DNA of 64,000 nucleotides from Deltaproteobacteria bacterium Ga0077539 (GTDB lineage Bacteria; Myxococcota_A; Polyangia; Polyangiales; Ga0077539). This document shows, in pieces, positions 46,891 to 55,468 of the stretch; position 1 is the stretch's first letter; every line of letters begins with the position of its first letter. The notes beneath the pieces were generated by a model that ran no database searches, was not told where the DNA came from, and worked only from the letters and a program-made list of their open reading frames with translations. The stretch covers positions 1 through 64,000 of the forward strand of contig LNEO01000119.1 of the NCBI GenBank assembly GCA_001465015.1. The letters are read 5' to 3'. The position numbers were made by a program, and so were the translations under genes.

Positions 46891-47526
46891 TCAGCGCTTC
46901 TCGCCAGCCTCGAGCAGCGCCGTCCTCTTGCCTCGCTCGTTGTATCGCTGGGCGTACGCCATGCCGACGAGCCCCGATCCGACGAAGCCCGCCGTCATCA
47001 CGAGCGTGGCGATCGCCGCGGGAAGGAGCGCTCCGACCGCGGCGGACACCACTGCAAACGCGATGATCGCCGGGACCGCTTCTTTGAGCGGCGCGGCGTA
47101 GATCCACCCGACCGGGCCGAACAAGAAGCCCAGCGCGCCCGACGCGAGCACGCTCTTTTTGTCGACCGGCGGCGGCTCTGCCGGTCGCGTCGCGAGCATC
47201 CACCGCGGCGTCTTGACGGGAACGGGGATCGACGCCTCGTGCTCGAGTCGCTCGAGGGTCCGAGCTTCGGCGACGGTCTTGGGGCCGAGCGAAGGGCGAT
47301 TCTCTCCGGGCAAGAGCAGCAGCGCGTCGTCGGCGGGACCGTCGGCGAGGACGGTTCCGTCCGCGACGAGCGCGTCGATCGCGCCGCGAAGCGCCGCGGG
47401 ATCGAGCTGAAAGACCGCCTCTCCGTAGTCGATCGCGTTGGCGCGGGTCATCGGAATGCGCGTCCGCGTCCACAGCGCGCGCAGCACGGTCCTGGCCTCG
47501 GCGGGAGGGACTGTGTTGGATGTCAC
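46891..47526 (-). CDS. hypothetical membrane protein
   Basis: 211 residues from GTG 47526. N-terminal ~70 residues are helical and could form a winged-helix-like module (LDPAALRGAIDALVADGTVLAD). A Pro-rich linker leads to two or three hydrophobic helices (~130-195: ASGALGFLFGPVGWIYA, AIIAFAVVSAAVGALLPAA, AIATLVMTAGFVGSGLVG). The C-terminus is charged. No named domain. It ends 9 bp from the convergent lipase-like gene. Confidence 0.6.
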   Translation of the reverse strand: MTSNTVPPAEARTVLRALWTRTRIPMTRANAIDYGEAVFQLDPAALRGAIDALVADGTVLADGPADDALLLLPGENRPSLGPKTVAEARTLERLEHEASIPVPVKTPRWMLATRPAEPPPVDKKSVLASGALGFLFGPVGWIYAAPLKEAVPAIIAFAVVSAAVGALLPAAIATLVMTAGFVGSGLVGMAYAQRYNERGKRTALLEAGEKR

Positions 47527-47594
47527 GACGCACGAGACTAGCGCGTCGCCCGTCCCAACGCCCGCAGGGCACCGACGCTGCTATCGTCGGCTTC

Positions 47595-48263
47595 ATGGGA
47601 ACCCATCAACCGCCGTCTCGTCGCGAAGCGCTTGCGGCGCTCGGCGCGGCGGGCGCTTCGCTGGTCGCTCCTCGCATCTGCGCCGGGCAAAGTTATGGAA
47701 CGATGGCGATCCGGCCTCAGGACGCCAGGGTTGCGGTTCAGCCGCTCGGTCCGTTCGACACCGCGCTCTACGATCAGATCGCGACCTCGCTCGCGGGCGA
47801 GCTTTCGGTCAACGTGCAGCGCGAGAGCTCGATCGATCTTCCGCGCTCGGCGTACTACGCGCGAAACCGTCGCTACCGAGCGGAGCGGCTGCTCGACTTT
47901 CTTCGGCGGCGGGTGGCCTCGCCGGTCAACCGGATCCTCGGCGTCACCGAGGTCGACATCTCGACCAGCGCGCACGGCGTCTACGATTGGGGCGTGCTTG
48001 GCCTGGGCGATCTTCCCGGCCCTGCCTGCGTGATCTCGATGTTTCGCTGTCGGCGCAACGCAAGAAACGCCGCGCAGGTTCACTTTCGAATGGTGACGAC
48101 CTGCGTTCACGAGGTCGGCCACACGCTCGGCCTCGACCATTGCCGCGACGTTCGATGCCTGATGACCGACGCGCGTGGGACGGTGCGCACAATCGACCAG
48201 AGCTCCGGCCGATTGTGCAATCGCTGTCGCACGCGGCTCGGGCTCGCCCCGCGCCCTGCCTGA
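47595..48263 (+). CDS. archaemetzincin-like zinc metalloprotease, apparently exported
   Basis: 222 residues from ATG 47595. The N-terminus (PPSRREALAALGAAGASLVA) resembles a Tat-type signal: twin Arg, then a hydrophobic stretch. The catalytic motif HEVGHTLGLDHC (HExxHxxGxxHC) is that of archaemetzincins. Further cysteines (CRDVRCLM, and CNRCRTRLG at the end) fit the family's second, structural zinc site. Archaemetzincins are usually cytoplasmic aminopeptidase-like or uncharacterised proteases, so an export signal is unusual. The neighbours offer no substrate clue. Confidence 0.85.
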   Translation: MGTHQPPSRREALAALGAAGASLVAPRICAGQSYGTMAIRPQDARVAVQPLGPFDTALYDQIATSLAGELSVNVQRESSIDLPRSAYYARNRRYRAERLLDFLRRRVASPVNRILGVTEVDISTSAHGVYDWGVLGLGDLPGPACVISMFRCRRNARNAAQVHFRMVTTCVHEVGHTLGLDHCRDVRCLMTDARGTVRTIDQSSGRLCNRCRTRLGLAPRPA

Positions 48264-48272
48264 AGCCTGCGA

Positions 48273-48749
48273 TCAGGTGAGAGGCGCCTCGGGGATCAGG
48301 ATCATCAGCGACTCGACGTGGTACGGGTCCTGGATGTAACCGGTCGCGATCAGCTCGGCAGGCATCTGGATGTTGCCGTCTTTGAGCCCACGCATGAGCG
48401 AGTCACGGTACGCGTTGATCGTCTCGGCGCGCAGGCACCGGCACACGACGCGCTGCGGATTGCGGATGTCCTTGGCGTGCTTCCGCGCGATCTCTTCGGC
48501 GAGCAGGACGTTCGGAGCGTCCGAGGCCAACGAGATCGCCATCCGAATGCTGGGCGGAAAATACCCGCGTCGCGAACCGTCGGGCGCCTCGAGGACGTAC
48601 GAGCGATCGTCACGGTTGATCCACTCGCGCGGAATGAACCCTCGCGCCGAGAGCGTCTCCCACGCCTCCTTGGCGTCGTACATGCTCTCGACAAGCTTTT
48701 GTGCCTCGGCGAGCCGAGGTCGATCCGGGCGCAGCAGCCGCTCGTACAC
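48273..48749 (-). CDS. hypothetical protein, unknown
   Basis: 158 residues from GTG 48749, with a purine-rich AGAGAG upstream. Soluble, no signal. I see no known domain. Segments such as AWETLSARGFIPREWI, AEEIARKHAKDIRNPQR and VVCRCLRAETINAYRDSL look conserved and helical. The gene is convergent with the archaemetzincin gene, 9 bp apart. Codon use matches the neighbours, so it is probably real. Confidence 0.55.
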   Translation of the reverse strand: MYERLLRPDRPRLAEAQKLVESMYDAKEAWETLSARGFIPREWINRDDRSYVLEAPDGSRRGYFPPSIRMAISLASDAPNVLLAEEIARKHAKDIRNPQRVVCRCLRAETINAYRDSLMRGLKDGNIQMPAELIATGYIQDPYHVESLMILIPEAPLT

Positions 48750-48938
48750 GTCTCTCTTTCCCTTTGGTCCGCCGCGCTCGTGCTGGACAGCACAAACCGG
48801 GGCGGAGGCATCCTACGTGCTCCCGTACCCAACGCGAAAGTCCCAAGATTGCGAAACAGAATCTCGGCCCTTCGATCCCACGCCGAGAACGACCATCCCG
48901 CGCCGAACCCGCGATAGCCGCCCGCTCACCGCTGGGGT

Positions 48939-50099
48939 ATGGAACGCCGGTCGAGCTCCCCGAACACTATGGACCAGGTCCCCATCGCGCTCTCTCTCGC
49001 AACAGTCCTCGCAGAAGGAGCGCCCTTCTCCGCGCCTCCGAGCGGCGCGTCGCGATTCGGCCACACCCTCGCCGTCGGCGACCCGCAGGCCCCTCTCGAG
49101 AAGCTCCTCGAGATCCTGGCGAGCCGCGATTTGCTGGCAGAAAACGGGATGCTCCGCGAAGACGTCCGCCTGGTGTCGATCGGCGACCATTTCGACTGGG
49201 GGCCCGTTCGAGAGCGCGCCCGCGCCGCGTACGATGGCCTTCGGACGATCGCCTGGCTCGCCGCACATCCGGCCGATCAGGTGATCCTGCTGGCCGGCAA
49301 CCACGACCTCGCTCGCGTTGGAGAACTCGCGGACTACTCGGACGACAAATTCGAGCGCGCCCGCGCCGAGGCCGATCGAGGCTATCGCGACGAGCATCCC
49401 GTCCGCCCCGAACCCGCGTTTTGCGCGGAGTTCGACCTTCCGAGCTGGGAGGTGGCGTCCCGCGACCTGAGCGCATTTCGCAGCGCGCAGCGGGATTGGG
49501 TGACCGCGCTGTTGCGATCGGGGCGGCTCCGGATCGCCGTCGAGCTCGAGGGCGTGCTGCTCACGCACGCAGGGGTCTCGACGGTCGAGCTCGACCGACT
49601 CGCCCTCGACGCGCACGCGCGCACCGACGCGACGGCGGTCGCCCAGGCCCTCGAAGCACGCTTCGTTCGCGCGCTTCGCGCCTGGCGCGGAGAGCCCCTC
49701 TCGATCCCGCACCTTCACGCGCCCGGCAACTGCGCAGGCGAAGGCGGGGGCATGCTCTATCACCGATTCACCACGCACACGCCAGACGAGTGGTCCGTTC
49801 GAGAGGACGGCCTGCGGCGTCGAGCCCATGTGTCGCAGCTCGCGCCGGGACTCGCGCAGGCGATCGGGCACATCCGCGACAAGAAATCGCTGCAGCTGCT
49901 CGGGCTCGACGCGAGCAACGCGACGATCGGCCTTCTTCGGACGCTCACGGTCCTCGAAGGGCGCTGGCGGTACGCGACTGGAGCCGAGCCTTCGCCGTCC
50001 CAAGCGGCAGCGACGCTCGTGCACCTCGACGGGGCGATGCTCGACGCCGACCCGCGCACCTACCAGCTCTTCGACCTCGAACGCCGAGCCCCGCGCTGA
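48939..50099 (+). CDS. calcineurin-like metallophosphoesterase
   Basis: 386 residues from ATG 48939 (ATG 48969 is an alternative). Metallophosphoesterase metal-binding blocks in order: VGDPQAPL (usual GDxH), IGDHFDWG (GDxxDRG), LLAGNHDLARV (GNHD), LLTHAGVS and AIGHIRDKK. The first motif has Gln where His is common. The remainder includes a ~110-residue insertion (~125-235). It is likely a protein- or nucleotide-directed phosphatase in the cytoplasm. No close partner. Confidence 0.82.
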   Translation: MERRSSSPNTMDQVPIALSLATVLAEGAPFSAPPSGASRFGHTLAVGDPQAPLEKLLEILASRDLLAENGMLREDVRLVSIGDHFDWGPVRERARAAYDGLRTIAWLAAHPADQVILLAGNHDLARVGELADYSDDKFERARAEADRGYRDEHPVRPEPAFCAEFDLPSWEVASRDLSAFRSAQRDWVTALLRSGRLRIAVELEGVLLTHAGVSTVELDRLALDAHARTDATAVAQALEARFVRALRAWRGEPLSIPHLHAPGNCAGEGGGMLYHRFTTHTPDEWSVREDGLRRRAHVSQLAPGLAQAIGHIRDKKSLQLLGLDASNATIGLLRTLTVLEGRWRYATGAEPSPSQAAATLVHLDGAMLDADPRTYQLFDLERRAPR

Positions 50100-50192
50100 C
50101 TGAACCTCGCACCGCCGTGACCGAAGTGTGACCGCGCTCGAACGCCGCGGACACCGCAGCGTGGGAAACATCACTTTGTCGCTCTCGCCTCG

Positions 50193-51029
50193 GTGCCTGA
50201 GCGAAAGGAGCACCTCGCCGTGTACGTCATCCTCGCGTTCTTCGTCGGCCACTGGGCGCTGTCGATCTTCGTGCAGACCTTCTATCTGCATCGGTATTCG
50301 GCACACAAAATGTTCACGATGAGCCGCGGCTGGGAGCGGTTCTTTCACTTCGCCACGTGGCTCATCCAGGGAAGCTCCTATCTCAACCCGCGGGGCTACG
50401 CGTTTTTGCACCGCGAGCACCACGCGTACAGCGACGATGAGCGCGACCCGCACTCGCCCCACGCGCACCCCAACGTCATGGCCATGATGTGGAAGACCAA
50501 GGAGCGTTATCAGGGCCTGACGACAGGAACGATGGAGACCGAGCGACGGTTTCAGGGCGACGTTCCGAGCTGGCCGCTGCTCGATCGGATCGGCGACTCG
50601 TACATCACCCGCGTGCTCTTCGGCGTGCTCTACACGTTGGTGTACGTCCGCTTCGCGCCGCACTGGGCGTTGTTTCTGCTCTTGCCTGCGCACTACCTCA
50701 TGGGCCCGCTGCACGGCGCGATCGTCAACTGGTGCGGGCACAAGTACGGCTACCGCAACTTCGCCACGAAAGATCGCAGCGTGAACACGCTCCCGTTCGA
50801 CTTTCTGACGGGCGGAGAGCTCTTTCAAAACAATCACCACAAGTATCCGATGGCGCCCAATTTCGCCGCGCGCGCCTGGGAGATCGACCCGAGCTGGACC
50901 GTGATTCGCCTCTTCGCGTGGCTCGGGATCATCAAGCTCTCGCCGCACGTCCAGGTCATGCGCTATCAACCAAAGAATGCTCCCGACGAGACCGACCCTG
51001 CGCTCCCCGAGGACGCAGCGACCCTGTAA
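50193..51029 (+). CDS. membrane fatty-acid (acyl-CoA type) desaturase
   Basis: 278 residues from GTG 50193. A GTG at 50220 preceded by AAAGGAG at 9 bases is an equally good start (269 residues). Three histidine boxes for the di-iron site: HRYSAH, HREHHAYSDD, and NNHHKYP. Four membrane helices are predicted (VILAFFVGHWALSIFV, VLFGVLYTLVYVRF, ALFLLLPAHYLMG). The enzyme introduces a double bond into long-chain acyl groups using oxygen and reduced electron carriers, adjusting membrane fluidity. Length is short but similar to bacterial acyl-CoA desaturases. Confidence 0.9.
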   Translation: MPERKEHLAVYVILAFFVGHWALSIFVQTFYLHRYSAHKMFTMSRGWERFFHFATWLIQGSSYLNPRGYAFLHREHHAYSDDERDPHSPHAHPNVMAMMWKTKERYQGLTTGTMETERRFQGDVPSWPLLDRIGDSYITRVLFGVLYTLVYVRFAPHWALFLLLPAHYLMGPLHGAIVNWCGHKYGYRNFATKDRSVNTLPFDFLTGGELFQNNHHKYPMAPNFAARAWEIDPSWTVIRLFAWLGIIKLSPHVQVMRYQPKNAPDETDPALPEDAATL

Positions 51030-51045
51030 TTGCCACGTCGGTTGG

Positions 51046-51258
51046 TTGTTTGTGCTTGTTTTCATGGTGAGCGAGGGGCTCGCCGCCTGTCGCTGCGACC
51101 GGCCTTCGGGGCCGAGCGCGACCGAGCCCGCGACCGCGCCGGCCGCCCATCCGCCGAGCGTCGCTCCGCCGCCGATCATCGCGGATCCGACGCGGATCCC
51201 CGGGACGTATCCGCTGCTCGAGCAGCCGCCGCGAGGATCCGACGCGGGCCGCGATTGA
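51046..51258 (+). CDS. possible small Pro-rich lipoprotein
   Basis: 70 residues if started at TTG 51046 (ATG 51064 is an alternative). Hydrophobic FVLVFMVSEGLAAC ends in a lipobox-like LAAC. It is followed by a Pro/Ala-rich, probably unstructured tail ending PRGSDAGRD. The start has no positive n-region and no clear ribosome site, so it is uncertain. Support comes from the lipobox, the linker-like composition seen in other lipoproteins here, and the lack of any other gene in this 260-bp stretch. Confidence 0.35.
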   Translation: MFVLVFMVSEGLAACRCDRPSGPSATEPATAPAAHPPSVAPPPIIADPTRIPGTYPLLEQPPRGSDAGRD

Positions 51259-51289
51259 TCGGGCCGCGAGTGCCGTATCCTCCCTGGCG

Positions 51290-52393
51290 ATGACCACGAT
51301 CCGTGCGCTCGAGTCCGCGATGGAACACATCGCTCCTACACGCTTCGCCGCCGAGTGGGACAACGTCGGCTTGCTCGTGGGCGACCGCGCCGCGCCGCTC
51401 GCGCGCGCGCTGCTCGCGATCGACCTGACGCCAGAGGTCTACCAAGAGGCGCGCTCGCTCGGCGTGGACGCGGTGATCGCCTACCACCCGCCGATCTTCA
51501 AGCCGATCAACCGTGTTCTGCCAGGCTCGATCGCCTTCGACGCGGTGCGCGACAAGATCGCGATCTACTCACCGCACACCGCGCTCGACGCGGCGCCCGG
51601 CGGGACCAACGACATCCTGGCCGACGCCGTCGGAATCTCGCCGAGCCTGCGACGCGGACTCGAGCCGCCGACGCCGAAGGACAGCGCGCTCAAGCTCGTC
51701 ACGTTCGTGCCCGAAGCGCACGTCGACAAGGTCGCCGAGGCCCTCTTCGACGCGGGCGCAGGCCGCATCGGCGACTACACCCGATGCTCATTTCGCCTCC
51801 GCGGTCAGGGAACGTTCTTCGGCGACCCCTCCTCGACCTCGCCCGTCGTCGGAGCCGCAGGTCGCCTCGAGACCGTCGACGAGGTGCGCCTCGAGGTCCT
51901 CGTTGCCCTCGCGAAGCTCGACGCCGTGCTCGCCGCGCACCGCCGCGCGCACCCCTACGAAACGCCAGCGTTCGACCTGCTTCGCGTCGCCGCTCCGCCA
52001 GAGCACCTCGGCTTCGGTCGCGTCGGCCCCCTCGAAGAGCCAGCGCCGCTCGACGACGTCTTGTCGCGGTTGAAGCGCGCGCTCTCGATCGATCACTTGC
52101 TCGTCGCGGGCCCGACCGATCGCGTCATTCGAACCGCCGCCGTCGGCGCAGGCGCGACCGGCGAAATGCTCGGCGCCGCCCTTCGCGCCAAGGTCGACCT
52201 CTTCGTGCTCGGCGAGATGCGACACCACGACGCCCTGCGCGCCGCCACGCAATCGACGACCGTCGTCATGACCCTTCACTCGAACAGCGAGCGCGCCACG
52301 CTCGCGCCGCTCCGCGATCGGCTCGCCACCGCGCTCTCCGGCGTCGAGCTGCACATCAGCCGCCACGATCGGGACCCGTTCATCGTGCGCTGA
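51290..52393 (+). CDS. Nif3-family dinuclear metal-centre protein (YbgI/DUF34)
   Basis: 367 residues. N-terminal Nif3 half: WDNVGLLVGD, VIAYHPPIFKP (metal His), YSPHTALDAAPGGTND. The central ~110 residues are the PII/CutA-like insertion typical of the long form (HRRAHPYETPAFDL). The C-terminal half ends with LGEMRHHDALRA and LHSNSERATL, which carry the remaining metal ligands. Long-form family members are often mislabelled GTP cyclohydrolase I type 2; the true activity is unresolved. It ends 7 bp before the convergent rtcR gene. Confidence 0.9.
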   Translation: MTTIRALESAMEHIAPTRFAAEWDNVGLLVGDRAAPLARALLAIDLTPEVYQEARSLGVDAVIAYHPPIFKPINRVLPGSIAFDAVRDKIAIYSPHTALDAAPGGTNDILADAVGISPSLRRGLEPPTPKDSALKLVTFVPEAHVDKVAEALFDAGAGRIGDYTRCSFRLRGQGTFFGDPSSTSPVVGAAGRLETVDEVRLEVLVALAKLDAVLAAHRRAHPYETPAFDLLRVAAPPEHLGFGRVGPLEEPAPLDDVLSRLKRALSIDHLLVAGPTDRVIRTAAVGAGATGEMLGAALRAKVDLFVLGEMRHHDALRAATQSTTVVMTLHSNSERATLAPLRDRLATALSGVELHISRHDRDPFIVR

Positions 52394-52400
52394 CCGATCG

Positions 52401-53990
52401 TCACCGCTTCGAGAACGCCGCAGGATCGATCTTCAACCGAGCGCACAGCTTTCGCGCGCGGTCTGAGTAGTTCACCTCCGCCCCTGACGATCGCGGCCGA
52501 TCGAAGAGGATTCTGCCAGCGTCCGCGAGGCTCTTGCTCCGTCGCAGCGCGTCGATGACCTCCGCTCGAACGACGCGATCGACCAGATCCCACTCGCCGT
52601 CGTCCGCGATCGCATCGCGCCGAACAGAGAGAGCGTTGTCCGATCGGACGCGAGGCGCCTCCCACGCGTCGAGGAGCACCATGATCTCTCGTTCGACGTC
52701 GTCGGTGTCGATCAGCCCTTCGTCGGCGCTCGAAGCCATGCGCAGCACGCTCTGCGAGAGGTCTCGAAAATTGTGCGGCCACCGCGCATCGTCGGTCTGC
52801 GCGAAGGACAGGTATTTCGCCAGCGCGGATCGAGAGAAGCGCGCGCGACGATGAAAGCGCGCCTCGAACTGCTCGAGCTCGTATCGAACGTTGCTCTCGA
52901 TGTCCTCGCGGCGCTCGCGCAGCGGCGGAAGCCGAAACGACCACGTCGCGATGCGCGCCAGCAGATCGTCGCGAAAGCGTCCCGCGGCCACGTCTGCGCG
53001 CAGGTCTCGGTTGGTTCCGCACAGGAGCGCGAAGCTCGAGCGCTCTGGCTCGTCGGACCCGAGCGGATAAAACCGTCCCTCTTCGATGGCCGTGAGCAAG
53101 ATCGCTTGCTCTTCGAGCCCGAGCTCGCCCACCTCGTCGAGAAAGAGCATGCCCCCGTCGGCCGCGCGCAGATACCCCTTTCGATCACGGTCCGCGCCGG
53201 TGAACGACCCGCGCTTGTGGCCGAACAACGCGCTCTCGCGCAGCGTCCCCCGCAAGGTCGCGCAGTTGACCTCGACCAGCGGACCCGCGAGCGTCCGCTG
53301 CTGTTTTCTCAGCGCAAACACGCGCCGCGCGAGGGCGCTCTTGCCCACGCCAGTCTCGCCCCACAGCAAGATCGGGACAGCGGGCCCCAGGGCCGCGCGC
53401 TCGAGCCGCGCGATCACCGCGTCGTAGCTCTTCGAGCGCGTGTCGATCCCCATCTTCAACAGCGACTGCCCCTCGAGCCGGTCTCGGTGCCGTCGACGTT
53501 CGATCGCTGGATACCGCGACAGATCGAGGTCCACGACATCGATGGTGCCGCGCGCGTCGCGCGTCTTGGCCTTCGGGGGCGCGCTCTGCACGAGCTTGGC
53601 CGGAACGAAGTGCTCGCTCACCAGCAGATACCAGACGATCTGCATCACGTGGGTCCCCGTCGTGATGTGAACGAAGTGCTCGTCTTCTTCGCGAAAGGTT
53701 CGCCCCCGCGCAAACTCGTAGAACGCCGCGTACACCTCTTCGAAGGACCACGCGTCCTCGAGCGCGATCGTCACGCGCTCGACTTCGATCGACGGGCGCA
53801 CCTCGCGCACCGCTCGCTCGAGGCTCTCGGTCGTCGACCGCGACGCCGCTTGATCGATGAGCACCAGCCGATCGACCTCGAGCACCTCTGGACGTTGCAC
53901 GCACACGAGCGTCGGCCTCCACTGGCCAGGCGCGTCGTAGCGCTGCCCCACCACGCTGATCAGAACCCGCTCGCTTCGACGCTTCGCCAT
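52401..53990 (-). CDS. rtcR: RtcR, sigma-54-dependent activator of the RNA repair operon
   Basis: 529 residues. The N-terminal ~185 residues form the CARF-like RtcR sensory domain (RVLISVVGQRYD at the start, then HFVHITTGTHVMQIVWYLL). The central AAA+ sigma-54 activator domain has Walker A GETGVGKSALA near 213, the sigma-54 contact loop GSFTGAD (usual GAFTGA) near 261, Walker B GGMLFLDEVGE near 287, and an arginine finger region RDDLLARI. The C-terminal part (~470-529) is helical and DNA-binding-like. RtcR responds to RNA ends or tRNA fragments and activates rtcB. It is transcribed divergently from rtcB across a 147-bp AT-rich gap. Confidence 0.92.
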   Translation of the reverse strand: MAKRRSERVLISVVGQRYDAPGQWRPTLVCVQRPEVLEVDRLVLIDQAASRSTTESLERAVREVRPSIEVERVTIALEDAWSFEEVYAAFYEFARGRTFREEDEHFVHITTGTHVMQIVWYLLVSEHFVPAKLVQSAPPKAKTRDARGTIDVVDLDLSRYPAIERRRHRDRLEGQSLLKMGIDTRSKSYDAVIARLERAALGPAVPILLWGETGVGKSALARRVFALRKQQRTLAGPLVEVNCATLRGTLRESALFGHKRGSFTGADRDRKGYLRAADGGMLFLDEVGELGLEEQAILLTAIEEGRFYPLGSDEPERSSFALLCGTNRDLRADVAAGRFRDDLLARIATWSFRLPPLRERREDIESNVRYELEQFEARFHRRARFSRSALAKYLSFAQTDDARWPHNFRDLSQSVLRMASSADEGLIDTDDVEREIMVLLDAWEAPRVRSDNALSVRRDAIADDGEWDLVDRVVRAEVIDALRRSKSLADAGRILFDRPRSSGAEVNYSDRARKLCARLKIDPAAFSKR

Positions 53991-54003
53991 CGAGGCCTCG
54001 CAT

Positions 54004-54060
54004 CATAGCGTATTCGATACGAGATATATCTAAATGAATATACGATAAGTATTCTGCTAG
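54004..54060. promoter_or_regulatory. AT-rich candidate RtcR upstream activating region
   Basis: About 55 bp of markedly low GC in a very GC-rich locus, between rtcR and rtcB. It holds two similar elements, TTCGATACG and TACGATAAG, and near-dyad segments around gagatatatc. The position upstream of a candidate sigma-54 promoter fits enhancer sites for RtcR. Binding is inferred from context. Confidence 0.45.
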
Positions 54061-54082
54061 TCGAAACGCATCGAATGAGCGG

Positions 54083-54098
54083 TGGCATGGCGCGTGAA
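54083..54098 (+). promoter_or_regulatory. candidate sigma-54 promoter of rtcB
   Basis: TGGCATG (54083-54089), four bases, then GTGA resembles the consensus TGGCACG-N4-TTGC. The -24 GG is intact; the -12 half is weaker (GA instead of GC). The distance to ATG 54138 leaves a leader of about 25-30 bases containing GGAGG. It agrees with control by the sigma-54 activator RtcR encoded divergently. Confidence 0.4.
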
Positions 54099-54137
54099 CT
54101 GTCTCTCGACGCATCACGCAACGGAGGCACACACGCC

Positions 54138-55388
54138 ATGAAGCTCCACACGACGCCCAACGGGAAGACGGTTCGAATTTTCGCAGACGACCTCGACGCG
54201 AAGGCGCTCGAGCAGATCGAGCGCATCGCGGAGCTGCCGTCGATCGTCGGCGACCTCGCGTTGATGGCCGACGCGCACGCGGGTAAGGGCGTTCCCATCG
54301 GAACGGTCTTCGGAACGGAGGGCCTCGTCGTGCCCGACGTGATCTCCGGCGACATCGGCTGCGGGATGATCTTGATGAAGACGTCCCTTCGAGCGAGCGA
54401 GATCGTCCCGTCGGTGGCGCAGAAGATCCTCGCCCGCGTCAACGACGTCGCGTGCAAGCTTTTGCACGAGGCCGAGTCGACGGCGATGCCCGCGTTTTCG
54501 GACGCGGTCGAGCCGGTGGTCGCGAGCAACGCTTCGCGCGCCGCACGTCAGCTCGGAACGCTCGGCGGCGGAAACCACTTCTGCGAGCTGCAGAAGGACT
54601 CCGAGGGCAACCTCTGGGTGATGGTCCACTCCGGCTCGCGCGGGCTCGGTCAGGCGGTCAACGGCCACTATCGTGCAAAGGCCGAGGAGCTCTGCGCGCG
54701 GCTCGGCGCGACGTACCCCAACGGGTTCGCGTTTCTTCCGGTCGACTCCGACGAGGGTCGCGGCTACCTGGCCGAGCAGGAGTTCTGCCTGCGCTACGCC
54801 GAGGCCAACCGTGAGCTCATTCGCAAGGCGTGTGAGCGCGCGATCGGCGACGTCGTCGGCCCGTACGAAGTGAGCTTCGTCGTTCAGACGCACCACAACT
54901 TTCTCTCGAAGGAGAGCTGGGATGGACGTGACGTGTACGTGCATCGAAAGGGAGCGGTCGCCGCGCCGAAGGGCGCGTACGTGACCATTCCGGGATCGAT
55001 GGAGAGCAAGAGCTTTCTGTGCCGCGGCACGGGCTCGGCCCTCTCGCACGCCTCGGTGTCGCACGGCGCAGGACGAAAGAAGTCCCGCGGCGCGATGCTG
55101 CCGAAGGTGCACATGAAGGACGAGCGCGGCGAGGTCTTTCGCGACAAGGGAGGCTACGCCCGCGTCGACAAGGAGGCGACCGAGCGCGCAAAGCGCGAGG
55201 CCGCAGACGCCATGCTGCGCGAGATGACCGACAAGGGAATCACGCTCGTTACGCACGACCCCGCGGGCGTGCTCGACGAGCGTGGACACGGCTACAAGGA
55301 CGTCGCCGCCGTCATCGCGGCGCAGCACGAGCTGCTCGAGGTCGTGACCGAGCTGGTCCCGATCGGCGTGGTGAAGGCGCCCACGTGA
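54138..55388 (+). CDS. rtcB: RNA-splicing ligase RtcB
   Basis: 416 residues from ATG 54138, with GGAGG 10 bases upstream; the frame is open back to 54075, which would lie ahead of the candidate promoter. RtcB signatures in order: ADAHAGKG, DIGCGM (metal Cys), GGGNHF, HSGSRGLG, QTHHNF, CRGTGSALSHASVSHGAGR with the guanylylated His in SHGAGR, and GYKDVAAVI near the end. The enzyme joins RNA 3'-phosphate or 2',3'-cyclic phosphate to 5'-OH ends using GTP and Mn2+. It acts in tRNA/RNA repair. No RtcA is adjacent; an RNase R-type gene follows 80 bp downstream. Confidence 0.97.
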   Translation: MKLHTTPNGKTVRIFADDLDAKALEQIERIAELPSIVGDLALMADAHAGKGVPIGTVFGTEGLVVPDVISGDIGCGMILMKTSLRASEIVPSVAQKILARVNDVACKLLHEAESTAMPAFSDAVEPVVASNASRAARQLGTLGGGNHFCELQKDSEGNLWVMVHSGSRGLGQAVNGHYRAKAEELCARLGATYPNGFAFLPVDSDEGRGYLAEQEFCLRYAEANRELIRKACERAIGDVVGPYEVSFVVQTHHNFLSKESWDGRDVYVHRKGAVAAPKGAYVTIPGSMESKSFLCRGTGSALSHASVSHGAGRKKSRGAMLPKVHMKDERGEVFRDKGGYARVDKEATERAKREAADAMLREMTDKGITLVTHDPAGVLDERGHGYKDVAAVIAAQHELLEVVTELVPIGVVKAPT

Positions 55389-55468
55389 CCGCGCGAGAGC
55401 GCGGACACAGCGCAGGGGGGGGCCTTTTCAACGACGCAGAACGTGCGCAGGCTCCCGGCCCCACAAGC

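Noticed and set aside
51290-52393. GTP cyclohydrolase I type 2
   Set aside because: That label is a common transferred annotation for Nif3 proteins; the sequence shows only Nif3-type metal sites.
52401-53990. CRISPR-associated CARF protein
   Set aside because: The CARF-like N-terminus belongs to RtcR, shown by the sigma-54 AAA+ domain and the adjacent rtcB.
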